Part shown: positions 24,930 through 34,500 of the stretch, piece after piece
How the letters are laid out: each line of letters opens with the position of its first letter
How positions within the stretch are numbered: position 1 is the first letter of the stretch
Assembly (NCBI GenBank): GCA_964385465.1
Contig: CAYLPJ010000002.1
Location: 62,001-126,000 of the forward strand
Reading direction: 5' to 3'
Source of the DNA: CAYLPJ01 sp964385465
GTDB lineage: Bacteria; Planctomycetota; Phycisphaerae; SM23-33
Length of the DNA: 64,000 nucleotides
Made by a program: the position numbers and the translations under genes
The notes under the pieces: generated by a model
Seen by the model: the letters and a program-made list of their open reading frames with translations, nothing else
Told to the model about the DNA's origin: nothing
The model's database searches: none

Positions 24930-26399
24930 TCACGGCGTGAACATCGCGAAGGCGTGGATCACACCGTCGGCGGTCTTCAGCAGCCCCGTCCCGCCGACAC
25001 GGCGGAAGGCGTCGCACGAACGCAGCCCCGTTCGCGTCCAGGCCTCCGTGCCGCTGCGATGGTCCAAGGCAAGCAGCCGGCCGCCATGGGAAGCGTCCAC
25101 CACGTACAGCAGGCCCGCGTGGACGGTCATCGGGCTGCACCCGGCCGCGGGTTGACGCCACAGCGCCCGACCCGAGCCGGCGTGGTATGCCCGCACGTCG
25201 GCACCGCGGGTGCACACGGTGGATTCGGTGGCCAGGATGTGACGCACGTCCCGGCTGTTGCGCCGCCAGAGGATTCGCCTCGAGGCCATGTCCATCGCCA
25301 GCAGCGAGGCGGCGTCCCCGGCACGGGGACAGGCCACGTACGCCGCCCCGCCGGCCAGGGCCAGCAGCGGCCGGCCGCGGGCCTCGCTCGGCGAGCCCAG
25401 CGGCTGGGACCAGCGCACCCGCCCGGCAGCGGCATCGAAACAGTAGAGGGCCTCGCGGGACGCGGCCAGCAGATGCCCGTCGGCCGGCGCGACGCACGAC
25501 AGCGGTCCGTCCCCGGGCACATCGTGCCGCCAAAGCGTCCGGCCGGTGGCGGCGTCGCGAACGCGAATGGTCCGCCCGGAAACACGGGCGACGCGCCCGC
25601 CCGGAAGCGGCGTCGGCGGGCAGGGGTTCAGGAGCCTCCCGGCACGCGGCTCGGCAGCGGCCCAGATCTCCCGCCCGGTCTCGGCGGACACGGCGATCAG
25701 GGCGATCTCGCCGCCCCCCAGCTCCCGCAGGCCGTAGACGCGCTGGTCGTCGGCCGCCAGGTAGCCGGTCGCGGCAGCGGCGGATTCCCACAGGCCCTCG
25801 CCGCCGGTGAGGTCCACCGCGGCGATACGCCGGGGCCCGTTGCCGCCGCCACGGAGGAAGTACAGCCGCTCACCCCGGACGACCACGCCGTCGGCCAGCG
25901 ACGCCGGGACGGACGAGGCGCCGTCCACCCGCCAGGCCTCGGCCACAAGTCGGCCGGACGCGGGCTCACCGTCGCGCCCGTCGCGGGGGTTGGCCGCCCA
26001 CCAGACCGCCATGGCGATCAGCGCCGCGGCGGCAATGGCCCCGCATCGCAGCAGCACGCGGAGGGCCGTTGGGCCCCGACGGCGGCGATGCTCGGCACGG
26101 AGCTCGGCGGCGAGGACATGCCCAAGCCTTGCGGCGAACGCCGGATGCACGTCGGCAGCGGCGGAGGCACGGTACTGATCGAGGGCGTCGCGGCACTGTT
26201 CGGCCTCCCGGCGGCAGCGCGGACAGCTCTCGAGGTGGGCCGAGACCAGCGCATCGGTCATCGCGTCCAGCCCGCCGAGGACGTGCAGCTCAAGTTGTGG
26301 GCGGATCTCGTTGCAGTTCATGGACACCGGGCCCATTCCATCGTTGTCATGGATACGCTTGCCGCCGGCCGGTGGGGACAGGTTTCTGCCGGCGTTCAT
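24930..26399 (-). CDS. Putative anti-sigma factor fused to a PQQ-like beta-propeller, 489 aa
   Basis: Near the N-terminus lies a zinc-finger-type anti-sigma segment, AHLESCPRCRREAEQC (Cx2C with an upstream His), of the ZAS kind. A single membrane helix follows (LRCGAIAAAALIAMAVWW). The rest is a PQQ-dehydrogenase-like propeller built of AxDLTGGEGLWES, VSAETGREIWAA, RDAATGRTLWRHD, DAAAGRVRWSQPL and DHRSGTEAWTR blades. The arrangement suggests a transmembrane sensor that releases the adjacent ECF sigma factor. The start at 26399 overlaps the sigma stop (ATGA); an internal ATG at 26321 (MNCNEIRPQ), where the finger domain begins, is an alternative but has no clear Shine-Dalgarno. Confidence 0.82.
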   Translation of the reverse strand: MNAGRNLSPPAGGKRIHDNDGMGPVSMNCNEIRPQLELHVLGGLDAMTDALVSAHLESCPRCRREAEQCRDALDQYRASAAADVHPAFAARLGHVLAAELRAEHRRRRGPTALRVLLRCGAIAAAALIAMAVWWAANPRDGRDGEPASGRLVAEAWRVDGASSVPASLADGVVVRGERLYFLRGGGNGPRRIAAVDLTGGEGLWESAAAATGYLAADDQRVYGLRELGGGEIALIAVSAETGREIWAAAEPRAGRLLNPCPPTPLPGGRVARVSGRTIRVRDAATGRTLWRHDVPGDGPLSCVAPADGHLLAASREALYCFDAAAGRVRWSQPLGSPSEARGRPLLALAGGAAYVACPRAGDAASLLAMDMASRRILWRRNSRDVRHILATESTVCTRGADVRAYHAGSGRALWRQPAAGCSPMTVHAGLLYVVDASHGGRLLALDHRSGTEAWTRTGLRSCDAFRRVGGTGLLKTADGVIHAFAMFTP

Positions 26400-26968
26400 G
26401 CCCCGCCCGCGGCCGCCAGGACGGGCCCGGCGGCGTCGCGAACGCGTCGGCTGCGGCGCAGGCGGGCCAGCCCCCGCTGGGCGCGCTTCTTGGCCGCTTC
26501 TTCGCTGACACCGAGGGCCTCGGCGACCTCGCGGAAGGACAGCTCGCCCAGCACGCGGAGGGCCAGCACGTCGCGCTCGCGTCGAGGCAGCACGGCCAGC
26601 AGGTCCGCGGCGCCCCCGTCCGGCTGCGGCGCTGCGGACGCGGTCCTGTACCGCTCGGCAGCCTCGCGGGTGAGCCTGAGCTGATGCGCGTCGCGGCGGA
26701 GCATGTCCACGCAGACGTTGCGCAGAATGGCGAAGAACCACCCGCGGAACGGGCGGGAGGGGTCATAGCTCTCCCGGCAGCGGAGCACGCGGAGCATCGC
26801 CTCCTGGACGGCGTCCTCGGCCAGCGCGGGCCGGCCCAGAAGCTGCCGCGCCACCCCCACCGCCGGCGGCAGGCAGCGGGCGACGACGGTCTCGAACGCG
26901 GCCGCGTCGCCGGTCCGCTGGAACCGCTCCATCAACGCTTCGGTGGTGGTATCGCCGGTGGTCTTCAT
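26396..26968 (-). CDS. ECF-type RNA polymerase sigma factor, 190 aa
   Basis: Region 2 covers about residues 10-95 (LAEDAVQEAMLRVL, then FRGWFFAILRNVCVDMLRR), the usual core-binding and -10 recognition helices. After a short linker, region 4 has LPRRERDVLALRVLGELSFR with the helix-turn-helix EVAEALGVSEEAAKKRAQRG. Size and lack of region 3 fit the extracytoplasmic-function group. The ATG overlaps the stop of the DUF4838 gene by four bases and its stop overlaps the start of the anti-sigma/propeller gene, so the three are probably one transcript. Its targets cannot be read from the sequence. Confidence 0.93.
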   Translation of the reverse strand: MKTTGDTTTEALMERFQRTGDAAAFETVVARCLPPAVGVARQLLGRPALAEDAVQEAMLRVLRCRESYDPSRPFRGWFFAILRNVCVDMLRRDAHQLRLTREAAERYRTASAAPQPDGGAADLLAVLPRRERDVLALRVLGELSFREVAEALGVSEEAAKKRAQRGLARLRRSRRVRDAAGPVLAAAGGA

Positions 26969-29900
26969 GGGATTGCAGCCGCCGTGCCGCCCTGCGCTCC
27001 GGGCGGGACACGGCGATTCCGCCATTCTGCCGCGCCCATACCGACGCCGCAAGAGGCAGCCGGGGCGGACGCCCGGCGCTCGCCCGTGAAGGCGGGGATC
27101 AGGCGGCTGGGATCGGTGAACGGGTCCCACAACAGGCGGGAGGCCACGTACGCATGGAGGGCCGACGCGCCGGCGGCCTCGGCGATGCCCGGAGGCAAGG
27201 TGTGCCCTGTGCGGGCGGCGTCCTTGATGGCGGCGGCAAGGCGGCGAACGGACGCGACGTCCGGCCGATCGGTCCGGGCCGGCGGCTCGGGCCGGGCCGC
27301 GTCGGGCGTCGCGCGGAGCTTCCAGCCCCCGCCGACCGGCCGGGAGGCGAACCATGGCCGGTCGAGGTCGATCAGTTCGTGAACGAACCGCCCGGCGAGG
27401 TCCGGGACGATCTCCCGGCGGCCGGGCTCGAAAAACCGCACACCGTGGTCCTCCAGGTAGCGGGCGAGGCAGGCCAGCGTAGCCGGGCCGCTGCCGCCGG
27501 CCAGGGCGATCCGCCCGTTGTGCGCCCGCAGCACGAAACCGCCGGCGCCCACGTACGCCAGCTCCCGCTCGTCGGTCAGCCCCGCCGCCAGGGCGGCCCG
27601 GCGGCCGACCAGCACCACGTTGGCCGTGTCCGGCCCGATCGGCGGGCCGGCGGAGATCACGGGCAGCTTCACGCCGCAGAGCTTGCCGAAATGCTCCCGT
27701 GCCGCGGCGGCGCCCTTCGTCTCGGCGGGTGTCGCATCGGCCGGCGTGCGGATGGCCGCGATCGGCGTCATCACGCGGCGCTCGGTCCAGGTGCGGAACC
27801 GCTCGCGCGTGCCGGTGGGCGCGGCATCGCTGCCCTGTGGCGGGCGAACGGCCAGCCCAGGCGGCAGGTCGAATTCGAGGTTCGAGCGGACCTGGGCCAA
27901 CCAGACCGCCTCGCCGGCGGCAGGCAGGTCGCCGGGGGACGGTCGGCCGCGGCGGGCAACGATGCCGCGCAGCGTGGCCCTCGCGTCGCGGACCGGCGGG
28001 TGCGGGTGGAAGGCGTCCTGCGGCCAGAAGACGAGCTTGACGCCGGTGACCCGGCCGGTCCACTTCTGGCGTTTCCATCGGCCCCTGGCGTGGGCATCGA
28101 GGTCCATTCGCAGGACCTGGCGGCCGGCATGAGCGCGGATGTCGCTGCGGACCTCGCCGGCGCCCTCGGTGGCGATGCACACGGATACCGGCAGGTCGCA
28201 GGAGAGGTCCAGGGCGATCTCGAAGGCGTCGCAGCCGGCGCAGTCGATCGGATCGGGGAACGCCTTGCGGAGAACGAACCAGCCGGCGTGGAGATCGCGT
28301 CTGCCGTCTGGGTGGATCGGCAGGCGGCGGACGGGCAGCGCCGTCAGCGGCAGCTCCATCCGCAGCCCCCCGCCGGCCGGGCCGGACACGGGGCGCGGCG
28401 GCGCAAACCGCCCTGCCCGCGGCGCCGGGGCGGCGACGTCCTCCAGCGGGCTGGCGGCCTGCCAGCCGTCGGTCGAGGGGCTGTCCGTGGCGACGACGGT
28501 CACCACCCGCGCCGGCGTGGCCTTCGAGCCCGGGCGCAACTCGATGCCGCGGACGATCGCGTCGGCGTCGGCGACCTCGCGGGTGAGCACGTCGGCGTCG
28601 GCCGGCGGGGTGTCGGCGAGGCCGAACAGCGCCGCCGGGTCGATCCCGAGCGTCTTGAGCGTGGCCAGCAACTGCTTGCGGCGCTGCCGGAGCATCCACG
28701 GGTTCCGTTGGCGCTTGTGCTCGGCGGCGTCCGCGCGGGCGGTGGCCAGGAACCACAGCACGCGGCGGCGGAACCGCCGGACGTCCTCGGCGGAGACGGC
28801 GTCGGCCTTGCGCGGGTCCGTCCCCGCCAGGGCCGCCTCCAGCCAGATGAGGGTGTTCTTCCAGACGCGCTGGCGGACCAGCGGATCGTCGCCGGCGGCC
28901 GCGAGCTCCTCGGCCTCGCGAAACAGCGCCTCGTAGCGGGCGACCAGGGCGGGGTCGCGCATCGGATCGCCCAGCGACTCTTCCCAGACGCGGTCGTTCA
29001 GCCGCACCAGTTCCAGCATGGGTGCCGTGGCCTTGCCGAACGCGGCCCGGACGTACTCGGCCGTCAGGTCGCCGCTGTCGGCCAGCGGGTCCCACAGCAG
29101 GCGGGTCATCACGTGGTGAAAGAGCCCGTCCCACAGCAGCGGCGTGCCGCAGCAATAGGCCGTCCGCAGGCCCTTGCGGGCGTACCACTTGGTCCGCTTG
29201 ACCATGCCCCGCATCCACTGATACGCCCCGTGGCCGGGATAGTCGTAGATGCCGACCTGCTTGGGACAGCGTATCAGCCAGCCGGTGATCTCCTCCATGC
29301 CGGTGAGGTTCTTCGGGTGGGCGAACGTGGCCGTGCGGGTGCTCACAGACGTCCAGAACCACGGGCAGTAGAGCACGATGACGTTCGCCGCCGGGGCCGT
29401 GCGGACCGGCGGCTTGGCCGTCGTGATGTATGCCAGCGCGAAGAGCCGCTTGTCCGGGTGGGCCTTGCCCGCCGCCGCGGCCACGCCGTTGACCCACGCG
29501 AGGTAGCGGTCGGTGGTGTAGTACGGCAGAAGGTCGGCGGCGCGGCAGCGCGGGCAGCGGCACGGGCGGGCGTCGGCGTTGGTGCAGTAGAAGAACCGCC
29601 GGTCGGCCTGGAGGCCCATCCACTCGACCATCCGCTCGGCGGCGATGCGGTGAACGTCCGGGTGCGTCAGACACAGCGCCATCCGCTGCATCAGCGTGGA
29701 CTTCCCCAGCCGCTTGCCGCCCCGAAGGGCGTAGTACTCCGGATGCTCGTCGTAGTGGAGCTGCTTGGGGACCAGGTACGCGGCCGTGTGATCGGCGCCC
29801 AGCCATTCCCGCGGGAGCCAGTTGTTCTTCTGCGCCTCTCGGCCGAACAGCTCGGGATTGGCGGCCTCGCGGGGGTTGCCGAGGTCCTCGTAGGACTCCC

Positions 29901-30444
29901 CGCAGGCCCCGCGGCTGACCCAGGAGAGGACCGAGCGGTACTCGAAGAAGGGCTTGTCGGCGACCGTGAAGGCGGGCAGGCGCCTGCCGGGCAGGGGCGT
30001 GAAGGTCTCGGCGAAGGGCAGGCCGCGCCCGCCGGAGTAGCGCTTCAGGCCCAGCCGCTCCAGCAGCGTATAGGTCGCGAAGGTGATGCAGATCGGCCGA
30101 TACGGCGCCACGGCGATTCGCCCGCCGGCGGCCCGGATGACGTAGCCGTCGAACTTGACGGCATCGAGGGCGGCGTCGGTGATCATTCCGGAGCCGACGG
30201 CCGGCCCGCGGCCGAGCAGGATGCCCGGCTCGCCCGCCTCGCCGGCGCCGGTGGCGATCGGCAGGTCAAGCCCGTAGCGGTCGGCGAGGTGTTCTTTGAG
30301 AATCTCGGCCGCGGCCGCGACGCGCGGATGGGCGTCGGCCGAAATGCGGATGCCCTTGAGCGCCGCGAGGTCCACCCCGCCGTCCCCGGCGGCCGGGGCC
30401 CGCAGGATCATCAGTATCGCCGCCGTCCACATCGCGCTTCGCAT
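26965..30444 (-). CDS. Secreted DUF4838 protein with partial C-terminal duplication, 1,159 aa
   Basis: The start at 30444 (MRSAMWTAAILMIL) gives a signal peptide. Residues about 25-140 resemble the GH67/alpha-glucuronidase N-terminal domain (IRISADAHPRVAAAAEILKE, ending LLERLGLKRYSGG). DUF4838 follows, with a Cys cluster RPCRCPRCRAADLL, LFALAYITTAKPP and HHVMTRLLWDPLADSGDLTAEY. A beta-rich middle region comes next. A second GH67N-like copy (ADATPAETKGAAAAREHFGK to ATLACLARYLEDHGVRFFEP) and a fragment matching the DUF4838 tail (ASRLLWDPFTDPSRLI) occupy the last 270 residues. DUF4838 proteins are taken to be carbohydrate-active, but the reaction is unknown. The stop overlaps the sigma-factor start. 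Confidence 0.82.
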   Translation of the reverse strand: MRSAMWTAAILMILRAPAAGDGGVDLAALKGIRISADAHPRVAAAAEILKEHLADRYGLDLPIATGAGEAGEPGILLGRGPAVGSGMITDAALDAVKFDGYVIRAAGGRIAVAPYRPICITFATYTLLERLGLKRYSGGRGLPFAETFTPLPGRRLPAFTVADKPFFEYRSVLSWVSRGACGESYEDLGNPREAANPELFGREAQKNNWLPREWLGADHTAAYLVPKQLHYDEHPEYYALRGGKRLGKSTLMQRMALCLTHPDVHRIAAERMVEWMGLQADRRFFYCTNADARPCRCPRCRAADLLPYYTTDRYLAWVNGVAAAAGKAHPDKRLFALAYITTAKPPVRTAPAANVIVLYCPWFWTSVSTRTATFAHPKNLTGMEEITGWLIRCPKQVGIYDYPGHGAYQWMRGMVKRTKWYARKGLRTAYCCGTPLLWDGLFHHVMTRLLWDPLADSGDLTAEYVRAAFGKATAPMLELVRLNDRVWEESLGDPMRDPALVARYEALFREAEELAAAGDDPLVRQRVWKNTLIWLEAALAGTDPRKADAVSAEDVRRFRRRVLWFLATARADAAEHKRQRNPWMLRQRRKQLLATLKTLGIDPAALFGLADTPPADADVLTREVADADAIVRGIELRPGSKATPARVVTVVATDSPSTDGWQAASPLEDVAAPAPRAGRFAPPRPVSGPAGGGLRMELPLTALPVRRLPIHPDGRRDLHAGWFVLRKAFPDPIDCAGCDAFEIALDLSCDLPVSVCIATEGAGEVRSDIRAHAGRQVLRMDLDAHARGRWKRQKWTGRVTGVKLVFWPQDAFHPHPPVRDARATLRGIVARRGRPSPGDLPAAGEAVWLAQVRSNLEFDLPPGLAVRPPQGSDAAPTGTRERFRTWTERRVMTPIAAIRTPADATPAETKGAAAAREHFGKLCGVKLPVISAGPPIGPDTANVVLVGRRAALAAGLTDERELAYVGAGGFVLRAHNGRIALAGGSGPATLACLARYLEDHGVRFFEPGRREIVPDLAGRFVHELIDLDRPWFASRPVGGGWKLRATPDAARPEPPARTDRPDVASVRRLAAAIKDAARTGHTLPPGIAEAAGASALHAYVASRLLWDPFTDPSRLIPAFTGERRASAPAASCGVGMGAAEWRNRRVPPGAQGGTAAAIP

Positions 30445-30483
30445 GGCAGCCTCCCGGCAATGAAACGCATCCCTCGCGGCGGC

Positions 30484-30517
30484 GGACCGCCCCGGCGTGC
30501 GGACGCCGGGGCGGTCC
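30484..30517. terminator. Perfect 15-bp stem hairpin upstream of the DUF4838 gene
   Basis: GGACCGCCCCGGCGT (30484-30498) and its exact complement (30503-30517) enclose a 4-base loop. It lies between the PEP-CTERM gene end (30670) and the DUF4838 start (30444) on the minus strand, so it could end transcription of the former or fold in the leader of the latter. No U-tract follows. Confidence 0.5.
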
Positions 30518-30540
30518 ACGCGGCGCCCTGCGCGTGAAAA

Positions 30541-30570
30541 CGCGGGCCCGACATCGCTGCCGAGCCCGCG
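30541..30570 (-). terminator. Intrinsic terminator of the PEP-CTERM gene
   Basis: CGCGGGC and GCCCGCG form the base of a stem (with further pairing of flanking bases), followed on the minus strand by TTTT. It is about 100 nt past the stop at 30670. A second hairpin, GCGCAGGC-GCC-GCCTGCGC at 30593-30611, lies between stop and terminator and may reinforce it. Confidence 0.55.
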
Positions 30571-30669
30571 AGTGTATCGTGGGAAACCAGGTGCGCAGGC
30601 GCCGCCTGCGCGGACTGCTCATCTGTCCGCTGCCACCCGTCGGGGGCGGGTTGATCGCCCGGGCGCGAC

Positions 30670-31287
30670 CTACTTGCGGCGGCGGCGAAGCGCCACGGCC
30701 GGCACGCCGAGCACCAGCAGCGCCAGCGAGATCGGCTCGGGCGTGATGGTGATCGTGCCGCCGTTGAGCGTCACGTCGTGCGTGACGTCGTTGTCGGTGT
30801 CTTCCCAGAAGGTGGTGGCGAACGGCGCCTGCGTGCCGAACGTCAACTCGAACTGATCGCCTTCGGTCAGCGTGTCCAGGACCAGCGGGATGGTAATCAC
30901 GTTCTTCGTGACGTCCTCGAACGCCTCGGTCCCGTCGGCGTCATCATCCCCGGCCACGCGCGTACCGCTATCGGCCACAGCCGTGAACCCCGGGCTGTCG
31001 GCGAACAGGTAATCGGTGGCGGCCTCCTCGGTGTTCGCATCATCGAGCGTGACGCCGGACGCGCTGCCGACCGGGGTCAGGTCGATCCACAGGAAGTAGG
31101 CGTCCACGTCGTAGGATACCCCGCCGTCGAACTCCACCGTCACCGTCACTTCGGCACTGGTGGCGTTCTCGTCCACCTCGGTGTCGGGGATCGTCAGCAT
31201 GATGTCCCCCCATGCCGCCGTCGACGTCGCCATCACCAGTGCAGCAGCAATGGCTGCTACCCCTCGCAGCGTCCCTCTCGTGTGCAT
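30670..31287 (-). CDS. PEP-CTERM sorting-domain protein, 205 aa
   Basis: A signal peptide (AAIAAALVMATSTAAWG) is followed by a small acidic beta-rich domain (MLTIPDTEVDENATSAEVTV). The C-terminus is a complete PEP-CTERM signal: ITPEPISLALLVLGVPAVAL followed by RRRRK, that is the PEP motif, one membrane helix and a basic tail. Such proteins are processed by an exosortase, which is not encoded in this window. The Asp/Asn-rich body resembles Calx-beta or cohesin-like sheets but I cannot name it. The start has AGGAG six bases upstream. It lies directly downstream of the giant gene but has its own promoter. Confidence 0.88.
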   Translation of the reverse strand: MHTRGTLRGVAAIAAALVMATSTAAWGDIMLTIPDTEVDENATSAEVTVTVEFDGGVSYDVDAYFLWIDLTPVGSASGVTLDDANTEEAATDYLFADSPGFTAVADSGTRVAGDDDADGTEAFEDVTKNVITIPLVLDTLTEGDQFELTFGTQAPFATTFWEDTDNDVTHDVTLNGGTITITPEPISLALLVLGVPAVALRRRRK

Positions 31288-31409
31288 TCCCTGCTCCTTT
31301 TATGCGCACTTTCCTGGCGCACGGTTTGCGTGCCTTTGGCAGAGGGGATGCGCTTTTCGGTCCCTCCGGCCGGGTCCGCAGGCTCATACGGACAAAGCAC
31401 TATGGGCTC

Positions 31410-31445
31410 GATCATGGGGAGACCCACGCGGGCCTCCTCATGATC
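31410..31445 (-). promoter_or_regulatory. 5'-terminal stem-loop of the PEP-CTERM transcript
   Basis: On the minus strand GATCATGAGGAGGCCC pairs with GGGTCTCCCCATGATC around a GCGT loop, giving about 16 pairs with one A-C mismatch and one G-U pair. The predicted transcription start of the promoter at 31452-31480 falls at the very foot of this stem, so the mRNA would begin with a stable hairpin, as in long-lived mRNAs such as ompA. Confidence 0.6.
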
Positions 31446-31451
31446 GGGCAG

Positions 31452-31480
31452 ATTCTACACCACTTTTCGCTTGCTGTCAA
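31452..31480 (-). promoter_or_regulatory. Sigma-70-type promoter of the PEP-CTERM gene
   Basis: On the minus strand TTGACA (31480-31475) and TAGAAT (31457-31452) are separated by 17 bp, nearly a perfect housekeeping consensus. It lies in a short AT-richer gap between the stop of the giant gene and the PEP-CTERM start and would give a leader of about 158 nt. Confidence 0.75.
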
Positions 31481-31542
31481 GCGTGCATAACACACTATTC
31501 AAAATAGCTTTACATTCCACTTACAGCCGCTCGGCTCCCGGG

Positions 31543-34500
31543 TCACTCTCCCAGGGCCTTCGTGTCGTCCAGGATGTCCACCGGGCGGCTCTCCGCCAGC
31601 AGCTCCCAGACGTCCAGTTCGCTGTCAAGCTCGCCCTCGGCCTGGTCATCGGCCATCGTTTCGGCATCGACCGCCGGGGCGAGGTCGATGTCGGCAAGCC
31701 CCTGCCCGGTCAGATGCTCGGGCAGCAGTGCGTCGCAGCATGGCTCGTCAAACTCCATCGCCGGCGCGGCGGGCAACGTTTCGTCGGTCTCGCCGGCCGC
31801 CGGGGCGGAGGCCACCAGGGACCCGCCCATGGGCGCCATCGCCAGCAAATCCGGCGTCAGGTCAACCGCGACGTCCGCCGACGTATCGATGGAAGCCGGC
31901 TCGGACCGATCGTTCTCGGGCCGGCCCGCGGCCCCGGTCGCCGCCGTGGCCGTGGCGGCCGCAGTCGGCTCGTCGCTGGCACGCGTGCGGCGTGTCCGCC
32001 CGGAAACCAGCGGCAGCATGGCCGCCGCGGCCGACTGCGTGGCCGCGGAGGTCGAGCTCTCCCCGGCCGGCGGGACCGTCGGCTCGCCGGTGGGCAGGAT
32101 CTGCAGCAGACGAGCCCGTGCGGCGGACCAGTCCTGCGTGAAGATGGCCCCGTCGCCGTTGAGGTCCTCCATGATGTCGTACTCGGAGGTCCCCACCATC
32201 TCGAGCAGCCGGCTGCGGATGCCCGACCAGTCCGGCGTGAAGACGTAGCCGTTCTGGTTGGCGTCGCCGGGGACGACGTTCACGCGGAACGCCAGGTCCC
32301 CGCCGGCGTCGCCGTCGCCGCTGGGGTAGGCATCCGCGCCGTTGTCCCACTCGCCGTCGAGGGCGTTGCCGGCCTCGTCGGTAACGGCGTCGGAGAGCAC
32401 CACCAGCAGCTTGTCGGTGGGCACCCATTCGTCGAGCGTCCAGGTGGCGACCATCTCGGCCTCGTCGTAGTCGAAGCCCGAGATGGTGTAGTCGGCCACG
32501 TTCACGCCGTAGATGGCCAGGTCGCCCTGCGAGACGTTCACGTCCTCGTTGAAGGCGATCTTGACCTGGTCGATGTTGAACCACGGCAGCGTCGTCATCT
32601 GGTCGGCGCCGTCGGGAATCGCGTAGCCCGTGCCGCCAAGGGCGGCGAGGAACATCGGCGTCCACTGCGTCGAGCTGACGTACATCTGGCTGACGGCCGG
32701 GGCGTCGGCGTCGATGGTGATCTGCCCGTCCACCGCGGTGGTGGGCAGGGTCTCGTTCGCCTGGGCTTCGAGGTCCAGCGTGGTCGCGCCCGAGGTGGCC
32801 GCGTCGTCCACGTGGAAGGCCAGGTTGAGGGCGTCGCCATAGGCCTCGCCCGTGATGCCGACGGTGGCAAACGCGGCCACCCGGGCGTGTCCCGTCGCGT
32901 CATCCACGCTCGGGAAGACCATCCAGTCGGCGTTGTCCAGCAGGCCGATCGCGCTGACGTCGCCGCCGGAGAGGTCCAGCAGCGTGGTGTCGTAATATAC
33001 GTCGAGGTTGAGGCTGAGAACCTGTGCCCCGGCCTCGACGTCGAGGTCCACGACGGCGTTCACCACGCCGCCGGGGGCGCCCAGCAGGTCGGTCGGAATG
33101 GTCAGCGTCGGGTCCAGCACACCGGTCGGCGTCTGGGCGGAGTTGCTCGCCGGCAGGGCCGGGACGGTCGGCTCGGTCATGCCGACCGACAACCCGGCGA
33201 CCTTGCTGGCGTCCATCGAGTGCAGCGTCCCGTCGGCCGTCACGTCACCGATCAGCGTCGGGTCGGTCAGGGCGAAGCTGTCGAAGCCGCTGTCCAGGTC
33301 GACCGTCACGCGGGCGATCAGGGCGGCGTCGTAGGCGCTGTACTCCCGGTTGCCCGAGGCGTCGCCGAGGTAGGCGACCTTCTGCATGCCCGCGTCGGCC
33401 GTCGCGGCCGCGCCGTTGACCTCCGCCGTCTCGAACGCCAGCACCCGGGCCGCGCCGTAGGCGGCGCCGACGGGCACGGACGCGTCGATGCTGAAGACCT
33501 CCGCCGGGGAGGCGGTCAACGCCGTCGCCCCGCTGGCGGTCAGTTCGATCACGCCGGCCGAGGAGGTATCCGTCAGCGTCCAGTCGCCGGGCACGTCGGC
33601 CCCGAGGGTCGCACCGGACACCGTCAGCAGCGAGGTGTCGTACGGCACGCGGACCGTGACGCTGGTGACGCCGCCGGCGGACTCGACCGTGATCGGCAGG
33701 CCCGTGCCCGTGGCCGGGATGTCCACGGCCTGGTCCGGCCCGCGGACGACGTCGGCGATGCTCACGATCGGCGTCGGGGCCGCGGTGACCGTCATGCTCG
33801 TGCTGTAGTCGTCGCCGGTCGTGTCGTCGGCGTTGCCGTCCAGCAGTTCGCCCTCGCGGGCGTCCTTCCAGCCGGCCGAGCCGCTGCGGAGCGTCACCGT
33901 GTAGGTATCCGCCGCCAGCACGCCTCCGCTGACGACCCACGTAGCCGTGTTCGTCGCGGCGTCGTAGACCAGCGAGCCGTTGACCGGATCGCCGCCCGAG
34001 TCGGTCACGGTCACGTCCGCGACGTCCGCGGCGGCGTCCAGGCCGTCGTAGAGGTTGATCGCCGACATGTCGGCCGCCCGGTTGAACTCGACCGCGAAGC
34101 CGCTCGGCGTCTGGGTGAAGGTCTTCACGCGGAAGGTCACGTGGGTGATGGTGAGCGTCTCGGTCGCCGTGCCGACGCCGCCGTCGTCGTCGGTGACCTC
34201 GACCGTCACCTCGTACGTGCCCTCTTCCGGCGTGAACGCGATCGTGTCCGTGCTGCTCGTGGCGATCACCGTGCCGGTGCCCGTATCCGTCACCGTCCAG
34301 GCGTAGCTGCTGACCGTGTCGGCCGAGCCGGGGTCGTTCTCGTCCACGCCGAGCGTGAGGGTCTCGTGCTCGGGCGAGGTGTTGCCGGCCGGCAGGTTCG
34401 TGATGACCGGCGCCGGATCGACGTTGGCGACGACGACGGTCTGGTCGACCGTCGTCGAGCCGCCGTCCTCGTCGCTGACGGTCAGCGTCACGACGTAGGT

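Noticed and set aside
27154..30537. Plus-strand frame of 1,127 codons
   Set aside because: Shadow of the DUF4838 gene; Arg/Gly/Val-rich, with no recognisable motif or start signal.
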